A stretch of 13,961 bases of DNA from Saprospiraceae bacterium (GTDB lineage Bacteria > Bacteroidota > Bacteroidia > Chitinophagales > Saprospiraceae): assembly GCA_023299965.1 (NCBI GenBank), contig JALZVN010000043.1, positions 1 to 13,961 of the forward strand, given 5' to 3'. The notes beneath the pieces are model-generated. The model was not told where the DNA came from and did not search any database. It worked only from the letters and a program-made list of their open reading frames with translations. Both the position numbers and the translations under genes were made by a program. Below, one piece after another: positions 6,847 through 13,961 of this stretch. Within the stretch, counting starts at the first letter, position 1, and every line of letters starts with the position of its first letter.

Positions 6847-7546
6847 ATTAAATGGAGGTATTTGTTTTTTGGGTAATCGTTATTATTAGCACTAAAATGT
6901 GTAGTCCTCTTTTAGGTTACATACAATCACAATTAAAGTTTCATTTTCGAATTGCTAAAAAATACATTTGTAACAAGTTGCTAGCAAAAACTGATTCGAT
7001 ATAAAAGGTAGCGTATTTCAATCAACACCAATCATTGTATTAATTTAACTGACTATCCGCTTGTGTACATCAAAATAAATTGTCGAAATTTTCAGAATAG
7101 GATATGAATTCTTAGTCTTTACATAGTTTTTCAGTCTTTTACCAGAAGAAAGTGAAAACTGATAATTAAAATTATCCTTACTTTTAAAATGATGGGCGCT
7201 CGTTTTATATGATAGCATTTACTCATATATTCAGAAAACATCAAAATTGTCACATCTTTACACATTATCGAAATTTACATAAGTACTAGACAAATAGATA
7301 CATTAAATGAAATCTGTACTATTCACATAGATGTCAATGATAATATGCGTCACAATTCCCTCTTTTTAGAGATTGTAAGGCTAAAAATAAATTGCATTTT
7401 ATAGGTTTAAACTCGAAATTGTATTTTTTTTGCTTGCAGCGTAATTAAATTGTTATATCAGGGCACTTTTTTGATGATAGCAATGTTATTTTCACTTTAG
7501 AGTAAAGTTTAGAAAACTAATTTAAGGTAAAACACACTAAATAACA
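6847..7546. other. 700-bp AT-rich non-coding region
   Basis: No convincing gene on either strand. It is flanked by the 5' ends of the divergent kinase-like gene and the lipoprotein gene, so it should hold both promoters. I can see a perfect -7-type box TACATTTG at 6963-6970 (+ strand, no good -33 box) and three copies of the octamer TCGAAATT at 7083-7090, 7268-7275 and 7413-7420. No tRNA, CRISPR array or clear riboswitch was seen; a small RNA cannot be ruled out. Confidence 0.5.
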
Positions 7547-8224
7547 GTGCGACACATACTAAACACATTATTTATTTTAGCCATCTTGTGCAGTATTGCT
7601 TCTTGCAATGACGACAATTTTGACGATACAATAAACACTAATTCTGGAGTTGATTGTGATATCGTCTTAGATGATTTTACACTTTCCAACATCAATACAT
7701 CTTTTAGTTTCATTAATAATTTTTCTAATGTAACATTTGAAAGCGAGGAACTGCAAGAGGTTATATTTTCCTCAGGAGCGCCTCAATTAATCAGTGAAGA
7801 CTTAAATTTTGTATCTCTAGATTCCTTGAATTATTGTTTTAATTTAGAAAGTAGTACTTCCAAATTGATCTCCGAAAATGGAATTGAGTTTACTATAGTA
7901 TCTGAATCAAGACCTTATTATCCAGAAGTTGAAGAGAATTATGCTGCAGATGTATTAAAAATATTTTACAACGATACTAATAACCCTGATACTGCACGAA
8001 GATTAGTATTTAGAAAGGTACTTGACTTAAAGAACCATCCTGCTCCATTATATTCAACGACTATTTTATTAGGTAAAAAACTTATAATAGATCGAGAATT
8101 TGACAACGTCGAGTTTACTGATTTCAACGACCCTATTATTAAATTGTACTTTAATGATGAATTTGGAATCATTGGTTTTGAAGATGAGTCATCTACTCTT
8201 TGGAAATTCAAAGAAAAGAATTAA
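7547..8224 (+). CDS. Acidic, probably surface-exposed lipoprotein, function unknown
   Basis: A 225-residue protein with a clear lipoprotein signal: hydrophobic core residues 4-14 and the lipobox IASC with Cys20. The residues after Cys20 are N-D-D-N-F-D-D. Acidic residues right behind the lipid-anchored Cys are the known Bacteroidota lipoprotein export signal, so it is probably displayed on the outer surface. The mature protein is rich in Asp, Asn and Phe, probably mostly beta-strand, with two more cysteines (Cys38 and one near residue 98). I recognise no family. The start is the GTG at 7547, which gives a complete signal peptide. It converges on the peptide-modification operon, with only 48 bp between the two stop codons and no obvious terminator. 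A role in immunity to that product is possible but unsupported. Confidence 0.7.
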   Translation: MRHILNTLFILAILCSIASCNDDNFDDTINTNSGVDCDIVLDDFTLSNINTSFSFINNFSNVTFESEELQEVIFSSGAPQLISEDLNFVSLDSLNYCFNLESSTSKLISENGIEFTIVSESRPYYPEVEENYAADVLKIFYNDTNNPDTARRLVFRKVLDLKNHPAPLYSTTILLGKKLIIDREFDNVEFTDFNDPIIKLYFNDEFGIIGFEDESSTLWKFKEKN

Positions 8225-8272
8225 GCTCTATTATAAATTTTTCTGAATATTTTAATCGAGGGTCCCTTAATA

Positions 8273-10243
8273 CTATTGCTCGCAGTTGACCTCAAAATAG
8301 CATTCAAACAGCTGCAATCCTTTTATATCTTCTTCTATTCCCATTTCCATAAAGGTACACGTGGCTTCCATTTTTCTGATCAACTTCATAAATGTATCTA
8401 CAGACCAAAAATTGAAAAAATCAAGAAACTGTAGTTTACCTTCATCAATACTAAATTGCACTATTCTAGGAATTTCATATTGTTTTCTCCACTCATTTAA
8501 AGCTTTCATATAAGCCTTCTTAGGATCTTCAAAATGAGAAAACGCTTCTTTTAAACAGTTCCACTTTTGATACCCATGGATGATTTCGTTAGATTCTACT
8601 CTAGGTTGACTGCTTACATTAGCGTCAATGGTGAAACTATATTTCACTTGCAGTTGTGAAATAAACGCAGCAACATTTGGAATTTTTTCGGCTGCAACAT
8701 TTAAATTTTGAAATGAAACAGATCGTGTGCTAAAGTCCTCAATCCCTAAATTGACAAGCGATACGGGTGACTTATCTTTTGCATTGATCAAGCCTCCTTT
8801 GACATTTTGCTCCAACACTACCCTATCTGCTATTGGAGAATTAAAATTTAATCCAAATGCATTCAACTCAGGTATAAAAGCATGCGCTCTATTTTTATTG
8901 TGCATAGACTCATCCTTAATACAAACCTTTCCTAACCCTATTTCTTTGACCCAAGCTTTTATTTTGTCTTGGACTTCGGGAGTGACCAAATTCAAAGAGG
9001 GAGCGAAAAATTTCGCATATGGCGTAGATACATTGACCAGTGCTGGCTTATCTCCTGCAAACTGCAGCATAACTCCAAAGGAATCAACTCGCTTAGAGTT
9101 TTGCTCTTGACCTAAATCTAATTCTATCAAATTCTCCTTGTGTTGCTTTACTTTAACCTTGTTTAAATCAAATTTCTCTTCTTTTATTTCGGCAGCAATT
9201 GACAACTCGTTTAAATCTAGTACATTACGATTTTGATTTACAAGACTACGCTTAACTACTACTATCAAGGAAGCAATATTTTCAGATAATAACTCTCGAT
9301 TGATTTTAGGTTTTTTTATATCATTCTGAGAATAGGTATTTAAATAATATGCTCTCTCCAGGTATAATTTATGATCCAATACTACGTCCAATGATTTTGC
9401 AAATCCATTGATTTGTTGCTCCCAATGCTTTTGTTGCTTGATGGCTTCCATGTCAGAGAGTTTATCGAAGGAAATACCGGCAACATCATGTATTTGAAAA
9501 GACAGGTTGTGTCGATCGTTAATCGACGCTATGACATCTTTCAAAAGATGGATATCATCATAAATGGGATAAGAGGGGACTATTAACTGCGAGTCTAAAA
9601 ATTCGTTTACATCATAGTCCGATTGGGATACAAATTCACGAAATGTAAAATCCTTGAGTTGTAATTGGTTGTACAAATCTTCAAACTGTTGATCGGCCGC
9701 TAACTGGATGATACTTTCTTCACCCATTTCATTAAATAAATAGAAAAATCCTTGTTCATTCTTACGTAAGCTAGGATTGAGTCGGTATCGCATATGATCT
9801 TGGAGACCTGGATCACAATAACACAAATCAAAGAACTCTTTTCTCTGTGTAAGTGAAAGGCTCATATGATAATTTGTGGCTGCTTCTTGACTGGTCCACT
9901 CCCAATCTACAAATTGACTCTTTGCAAAAGCAGCAAGAGGACTAGCATTTAATGACATCCTACCCAAGTATTTAGTCAAAGCACGCTCAGTTTGTTTTTC
10001 TTTTTTACGAATTTTCACTGTTGCATGAAACTCATAGTGTGGGATAGCCTGATATACTGTTCTACTAGAAAATGGCAGAGAAAGTAGAAGATCTTTTGAC
10101 CCTATAAAGGACAAAAAATGTTTTCTTTTTGTTTCTACAAGCTCCTCTAAGGAGTGCTCTAATTCTAAGTCTATAGCAAAAACATCCATGCGAGAAAGAT
10201 CGTAACTTGGATGTCTTAATAAAACGAAAGGTGAAAATTGCAT
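8273..10243 (-). CDS. LanB-type lantibiotic dehydratase N-domain protein (glutamylation half only)
   Basis: About 656 residues, covering essentially only the Lant_dehydr_N domain. In LanB enzymes this domain uses aminoacyl-tRNA, normally Glu-tRNA, to acylate a precursor peptide. Landmarks: the opening FSPFVLLRHPSYDLSRMD resembles the start of this domain (f-p-vllR-P). LGRMSLNASPLAAF near residues 95-108 stands where LanB has R-x-(T/S)SPFGLF and is degenerate. YLERAYYLNTYSQ lies at 296-308, and ELNAFGLNFNSPIADR at 461-476. The C-terminal block near 585-612 (NEWRKQYEIPRIVQF, then a strand ending LQFLDFFN) matches the LanB 'W-R---giPr-v-----l-lDl-n' pattern, and the protein ends with a FECYFEV strand typical of the end of the domain. 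The SpaB_C elimination domain is absent. It is therefore either half of a split dehydratase or a PEARL-like peptide aminoacyl-tRNA ligase. I prefer the ATG at 10243 to the in-frame TTG at 10249. It is the last gene of a three-gene operon. Confidence 0.85.
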   Translation of the reverse strand: MQFSPFVLLRHPSYDLSRMDVFAIDLELEHSLEELVETKRKHFLSFIGSKDLLLSLPFSSRTVYQAIPHYEFHATVKIRKKEKQTERALTKYLGRMSLNASPLAAFAKSQFVDWEWTSQEAATNYHMSLSLTQRKEFFDLCYCDPGLQDHMRYRLNPSLRKNEQGFFYLFNEMGEESIIQLAADQQFEDLYNQLQLKDFTFREFVSQSDYDVNEFLDSQLIVPSYPIYDDIHLLKDVIASINDRHNLSFQIHDVAGISFDKLSDMEAIKQQKHWEQQINGFAKSLDVVLDHKLYLERAYYLNTYSQNDIKKPKINRELLSENIASLIVVVKRSLVNQNRNVLDLNELSIAAEIKEEKFDLNKVKVKQHKENLIELDLGQEQNSKRVDSFGVMLQFAGDKPALVNVSTPYAKFFAPSLNLVTPEVQDKIKAWVKEIGLGKVCIKDESMHNKNRAHAFIPELNAFGLNFNSPIADRVVLEQNVKGGLINAKDKSPVSLVNLGIEDFSTRSVSFQNLNVAAEKIPNVAAFISQLQVKYSFTIDANVSSQPRVESNEIIHGYQKWNCLKEAFSHFEDPKKAYMKALNEWRKQYEIPRIVQFSIDEGKLQFLDFFNFWSVDTFMKLIRKMEATCTFMEMGIEEDIKGLQLFECYFEVNCEQ

Positions 10244-10251
10244 CTGCAAAA

Positions 10252-11475
10252 CTAAAAGTTATCCAGTACCTTTTGTATAAAATTGTTACTTTTTGCTGGA
10301 ACAATTATCTCTTCAACATCTACATAGCTTACAGATTCAGCTGCGCCTATTTTGAAGTTAGGGATTTCAAAGGAACTATGTGAACTTTTTCCTTCAACTA
10401 CCCCACTAATCCTTGAACCATCTTTGAGATAAATGAATAAATCCATATTAGAATGCAATTTATTTGCATCTCTTTTAATGGCATCGGCAAATATAATTGT
10501 GCTTCTATTCTTCTTTTCCATATCTCCTTTTAAAACAATCAAGGTATCCTGAATTTGCACGTTATTGAGATTGCCGATTTTCATAATTACTCCCTCTACT
10601 GTAGAGCTGATCACGTAGCTATTGATCAATGAATCCAAAGCAATTGCCAAATCACTCTCAAAAGCAACAAGATTATCTTTTTTTCTAGGTTTAACCTTGG
10701 TAGCTAATTTCAACTTCTTATCATTCAAAAATTTAAGCTCACTGTTAATTTCAGAAAGTAAGCCTACTGGTCTTCGCTTTTGTTGTCTACGAAACTCTGT
10801 ATCCTCTTCTGTCTGGATCCATTTCTCTTTTTGCTTAGTAAGCTCAGCCAAGCTAATTTCACGACGCTCAAACCTATCTCTTTGGTTGAAATAATTTTGC
10901 TCAGCTGTCTGCTCTAGAAGTTTAAATTTTACTATAGCACTATCAAATTCATCGATTTCATTTTGCAAACTAGCCGCTATACTCTTTAATTCTATTATTC
11001 TTGCCTGATCATCAATACTTAAAGACGCTTTTTTCTCAGTCCGTTTTCTATGTGTCCAGTCTTGCTCGGCTATTTCTAACATTTTATTATAGATATGCTT
11101 TGGCAATGGATATTTCTCTATTTGCTCATAGCTTGGAATGAAGTCACCTTTCTTTAATTTGATCATCCAATCTTGCATGTCCAGTATTTGCTGTTCTTCT
11201 GCCCCATAAAAGAGCGTGTCTCCTCTTTTTATTTCTTTTCCATCTTCTACAAGTGCTATTAGAGTTTCATGATTAGAATCTGACATTAGGACCTCTCCTT
11301 CTCCCAAGACTTCTTCTTCAGTACCTGGGCTTAGGTTTAAAGTAATATCTTGTGTAGGACCTTCAAGAAAAAAGATAGACCCCAATAGCACAAGGCAAAC
11401 TAGCAAAAGCAGGTTGGCAAATCTTGCAAGATTTAGGGGTGGGTCATTCAATATGTCTGTTAAATAGCGCTGCAC
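10252..11475 (-). CDS. HlyD-type membrane fusion (adaptor) protein for peptide export
   Basis: A 407-residue protein with a short cytoplasmic N-terminus, one membrane helix (about residues 18-37) and a periplasmic part. Residues 55-90 form the first half of a lipoyl-like hairpin (GEGEVLMSD...VEDGKEIKRGDTLFY). Residues 135-260 are a long charged coiled coil with many K, E and R. Residues 287-316 form the second lipoyl half (VISSTVEGVIMKIG...VQIQDTLIVL), followed by a beta-barrel-like C-terminus. This order is that of HlyD/bacteriocin accessory proteins, which link a peptidase-containing ABC transporter to an outer-membrane channel. The start is a GTG at 11473-11475, one base after the transporter's stop codon, which suggests translational coupling. 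No TolC-like gene is in the window. Sequence similarity is weak, so the family call rests on architecture and neighbours. Confidence 0.8.
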   Translation of the reverse strand: MQRYLTDILNDPPLNLARFANLLLLVCLVLLGSIFFLEGPTQDITLNLSPGTEEEVLGEGEVLMSDSNHETLIALVEDGKEIKRGDTLFYGAEEQQILDMQDWMIKLKKGDFIPSYEQIEKYPLPKHIYNKMLEIAEQDWTHRKRTEKKASLSIDDQARIIELKSIAASLQNEIDEFDSAIVKFKLLEQTAEQNYFNQRDRFERREISLAELTKQKEKWIQTEEDTEFRRQQKRRPVGLLSEINSELKFLNDKKLKLATKVKPRKKDNLVAFESDLAIALDSLINSYVISSTVEGVIMKIGNLNNVQIQDTLIVLKGDMEKKNRSTIIFADAIKRDANKLHSNMDLFIYLKDGSRISGVVEGKSSHSSFEIPNFKIGAAESVSYVDVEEIIVPAKSNNFIQKVLDNF

Positions 11476-11476
11476 T

Positions 11477-13762
11477 TTATTCTAAATCATTTCTTAAGAT
11501 TAAAAAATAAGCCCCACTCTTTTCAAGTAGTTCTTCATGAGTGCCCTGTTCTATAATCGCACCTTTATGCAAGACCACTATCTGATCCGCGTCTTTAATT
11601 GTATTCAAACGATGGGCAACAAATATCGTGGTTTTATCCTCAAAAGCTGCATTAATATTTCTAAGCAAGCGTCTTTCTGTTATCCCATCTAAAGCATTTG
11701 TTGCTTCATCAAGGAATAGTACCTCAGGTTGTTTATAAAAAGCTCTAGCTAATAAGACTTGCTGTTTTTGCCCCTTACTCAACTGAACCCCATCTTCACC
11801 TATGCGTGTTTCTAAACCGAGTGGCAGTGCCTTGGAGAAAGTGTCTAAGCAGGCAATTTTGATGGCTCTATCCAACAATCTAAGATCTATCTTGGTGGAC
11901 ATCATAGTGATATTAGACTGAATAGTATCTGAAAATATATACCCATCTTCAAATACGACACCCATTTTTTTATTCAAAAGTGAAGGAGCAATTGATTGCA
12001 AATCCAATCCTCCCAAAGTGATCTTACCTTCATTTGGCGCATACATTCCTACTAATAATTTGACAAGGGTTGTTTTACCACTCCCACTAACTCCAACTAT
12101 GGCCGTTTTTTTGCCTTTGGGAATGTTCAACGTGACTTCATCTAGCACTATAGGGCTACTGCGGTCACCATACCTAAAACTCAAATTTTCCACTTCAAAA
12201 TCCTTATCAGTAGACAGATGTTTATCATCTTCTATTGCATATTGTTTAGGTATGATGTCTGATACTTCTGACAAGCGCCTAAAACTTAGCTGCACTTCTT
12301 GGTACTCTACCATAAGGTCAAAGTATTCCACTATTGCATTTTTGGAATATGCTAATATATAAATGACCGCCATGACTCCTCCCACCGTGATAGCATCTTC
12401 TATGTAATATCTTAATGCAAAATAAAGGATAGCTATCTCAGTAAGCCATCCAATTACTTTGATGCTTGTTTTTTGGTATTGGTCTATTTTATGAAATTGC
12501 AAACTGTCAGATAATAACTCTGCCTGATTGCGTTCCCAAATAGTTTGACTAGACAATTCCGCATTGTGCAACTTGATTTCAGTAATGCCATTAATCATCT
12601 CGAATAACAGATCTTGATTTTTTGCACTTTTTTCAAGCATAGACTGTTTCGCAAATTGTCTCTTTCTTCTAAAAAATCGAGTAAAAAGCAATTGTAAAAT
12701 AACCCCTATTATAAAAATGACAAAGAAGTATGGGTGCAGTAAAAATAAAACGATACTGGAAGCCAACAACATAATAAGATAAAATACTGCTTGTACAGAG
12801 GAGGACTGAAAGAACGCGCCCACCTTATAGTTATCATAAACACGCTGTAAAATATCCCACCTTAACCGTTTTTCAAAAAAGCGAATAGGTTGTTGACTCA
12901 ATTTTTCTAGATATTGAGATACAAGCTTTGCGTTGGTCAAGGCAGCTTCTTGTTGGAACATCCAGTTTCTCGAAAGCTCTAAAACAATCTTTCCTAGTCC
13001 TAACATTGCAAAAGCAAATAGACCTTTCTGTAAAAGATCAAAGGCTTTATCTTGCAACCCATCAACAAGTTCTTTGATAACTAGGGGTAAAAACAAATAG
13101 ATAAACAATAAAATAATGCTCCCAAAAATGAAGTGCACCCAAAATTTTGTATTTCCCCGTAGGTGGCTAAAAATACTCCCAGCCGCCGAAGCAGTAGCTA
13201 TGTTTTGAGGCGTATTACTATGTGCCTTCTCTTGAGTATTTTCAGTAAGGATAGCCGCAGTATTCTTCGTGTTCACCTCTTGCTGATTCGATTGATCAGC
13301 AGTCGTATTGTCAACTGTTTCAGCTTCATTTGTTACAACCTCTTCTTCCATCTTCTCAAGAAGTAAAACGATCCCCTCGGAATTTCCAGGAGTAATCCAA
13401 TTCTTAATAAAATTCTGTTTGGTAAGCTTCCGTTCTCCATACGCAGGGTCACCTATAAGCACATGGCTGTCACCAAGTTCATAAGCAACAACAAAATGGT
13501 TTTGATCCCAATGTATGATAGCAGGTAATGGTACTTCTGTTTGCAGTTGAGTATATCCAAGTTTTACTGGGAGTGTTTCTAATCCTAACTGTTCAGCAGC
13601 AGTTTTAATATTAAGTAAGGAGACGCCTTCACGATCTACATATGTAATCTCGCGCAAGGCTGCTAGACTATGCCCAAGACCATAGAAGTCACTCACCATA
13701 GCAAGGCAAGCAGCGCCACAATCCATGGCGTCTAACTGACGTACAATTGGGTATTTACCCAT
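11477..13762 (-). CDS. Peptidase-containing ABC transporter (C39 peptidase, bacteriocin/RiPP export)
   Basis: A 761-residue PCAT that cuts a leader peptide after a double-Gly motif and exports the product. The N-terminal C39 peptidase (about 1-137) has the full active site: Gln9, Cys15 in MDCGAAC, His89 in NHFVV and Asp105 in GDPAYG. A polar, low-complexity linker rich in N, T, Q and E (about 138-196) follows and is unusually long. The membrane domain (about 200-500) has about six helices. The ATPase domain has Walker A GVSGSGKTT (557-565), a Q-loop position changed to Glu605 (VVFEDG), signature LSKGQ (661-665), Walker B VLFLDEAT (681-688) and the H-loop His717. Start: ATG at 13762 with AAAAGAAA ahead. 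It is the first gene of the operon with the HlyD-like and LanB-like genes, so the substrate is probably a ribosomal peptide modified by the LanB-like protein. Confidence 0.95.
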   Translation of the reverse strand: MGKYPIVRQLDAMDCGAACLAMVSDFYGLGHSLAALREITYVDREGVSLLNIKTAAEQLGLETLPVKLGYTQLQTEVPLPAIIHWDQNHFVVAYELGDSHVLIGDPAYGERKLTKQNFIKNWITPGNSEGIVLLLEKMEEEVVTNEAETVDNTTADQSNQQEVNTKNTAAILTENTQEKAHSNTPQNIATASAAGSIFSHLRGNTKFWVHFIFGSIILLFIYLFLPLVIKELVDGLQDKAFDLLQKGLFAFAMLGLGKIVLELSRNWMFQQEAALTNAKLVSQYLEKLSQQPIRFFEKRLRWDILQRVYDNYKVGAFFQSSSVQAVFYLIMLLASSIVLFLLHPYFFVIFIIGVILQLLFTRFFRRKRQFAKQSMLEKSAKNQDLLFEMINGITEIKLHNAELSSQTIWERNQAELLSDSLQFHKIDQYQKTSIKVIGWLTEIAILYFALRYYIEDAITVGGVMAVIYILAYSKNAIVEYFDLMVEYQEVQLSFRRLSEVSDIIPKQYAIEDDKHLSTDKDFEVENLSFRYGDRSSPIVLDEVTLNIPKGKKTAIVGVSGSGKTTLVKLLVGMYAPNEGKITLGGLDLQSIAPSLLNKKMGVVFEDGYIFSDTIQSNITMMSTKIDLRLLDRAIKIACLDTFSKALPLGLETRIGEDGVQLSKGQKQQVLLARAFYKQPEVLFLDEATNALDGITERRLLRNINAAFEDKTTIFVAHRLNTIKDADQIVVLHKGAIIEQGTHEELLEKSGAYFLILRNDLE

Positions 13763-13961
13763 TTTCTTTTAATAGTTCGTTCAACAGTTCAGAAATAAGA
13801 ACCGCTCTTAACAAAAATAGTCAATCTAGTTTGTTTCACACCTATTTGTACTAGGTAAATACAACAACGTGCTTGCAAATCATTATAGTTCACCTTTTTA
13901 GTCCTAAAACGCTTCACTTTTGCTACAGAGTAACTTGTTTATTTCAATCTCCGTCCTAAAG
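13763..13961. other. Upstream region of the peptide-export operon
   Basis: 199 bases before the transporter gene. It contains the candidate minus-strand -7 box listed separately and the dyad ACCTA-N7-TAGGT (13840-13856), which could be an operator. Near the right edge two minus-strand frames enter from outside and end at TAG (13904-13906) or TAA (13939-13941). One of these may be the tail of the upstream gene, but nothing decides which. No GG-leader precursor peptide is seen here. Confidence 0.4.
13812..13819 (-). promoter_or_regulatory. Possible -7 box of the peptide-export operon
   Basis: On the minus strand this reads TATTTTTG, a perfect TAnnTTTG box, about 50 bp before the transporter ATG. 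Upstream only TGTG (13837-13840, spacer 17 bp) could serve as a -33 box, so the promoter is incomplete and may be regulated. Confidence 0.4.

Noticed and set aside
6852..7004. 50-codon plus-strand ORF with a hydrophobic N-terminus
   Set aside because: It begins 5 bp from the divergent start of the kinase-like gene, has no promoter space, and contains a -7-like box inside. It is probably chance.
8225..8272. Terminator between the convergent lipoprotein and LanB-like genes
   Set aside because: Only the short palindrome GGGTCCC and a 4-bp CGAG/CTCG pairing are present, with no stable stem plus T-run.
8727..9110. 127-codon plus-strand ORF opposite the LanB-like gene, and similar ones at 10622-10894 and 12018-12362
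   Set aside because: They are antisense shadows of clearly coding minus-strand genes with recognisable domains.
13789..13893. 34-codon minus-strand ORF (GTG start, contains Cys-Cys) as the RiPP precursor
   Set aside because: It has no Gly-Gly leader end and no separate leader and core. It overlaps the likely promoter of the transporter gene.
1..13961. tRNA, rRNA, CRISPR array, complete insertion sequence
   Set aside because: No cloverleaf, conserved rRNA stretch, spaced direct repeats or transposase gene was seen on either strand by eye.

Overview
The window looks like chromosomal DNA of a Bacteroidota member, probably a marine-type Cytophagales. This is inferred from AT-rich intergenic DNA, -7 promoter boxes of the TAnnTTTG type (a perfect one precedes the lipoamide dehydrogenase gene), WG-repeat, OmpA-like and lipoprotein genes, and a lipoprotein with an acidic surface-export motif after its lipid-anchored cysteine. 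I cannot name the genus.

Left part (1-4125): the 5' part of a serine O-acetyltransferase gene runs off the left edge on the minus strand. It is followed by a small four-helix membrane protein (+), a structured GC-rich element with a 26-bp hairpin, a secreted protein (-) and, starting only 23 bp away and divergent, a WG-repeat lipoprotein (+). A second small lipoprotein and a stand-alone secreted OmpA-like domain complete this cell-envelope group.

Middle (4126-8224): a 475-bp non-coding gap holds an unexplained GC-rich island and the lpdA promoter. lpdA (dihydrolipoyl dehydrogenase) ends at a two-tier hairpin terminator facing a convergent orphan histidine-kinase-like gene whose phospho-acceptor His appears to be replaced by Asp. 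A 700-bp AT-rich non-coding gap and an acidic, probably surface-exposed lipoprotein follow.

Right part (8273-13762): the most interesting unit is a tightly packed minus-strand operon. In order of transcription it encodes a peptidase-containing ABC transporter (C39 peptidase + membrane domain + ATPase), a HlyD-like adaptor and a LanB-type protein made only of the tRNA-dependent aminoacylation ('glutamylation') half of a lantibiotic dehydratase. Spacings are 1 bp and about 8 bp. Together these could modify a ribosomally made peptide with aminoacyl-tRNA, cut its leader at a double-glycine site and export it across the envelope. No precursor peptide and no elimination-domain partner is visible; both could lie upstream, beyond the right edge. 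The system is either a split-LanB lanthipeptide pathway (the pinensin type known from Chitinophaga) or one built on a PEARL-like peptide aminoacyl-tRNA ligase.
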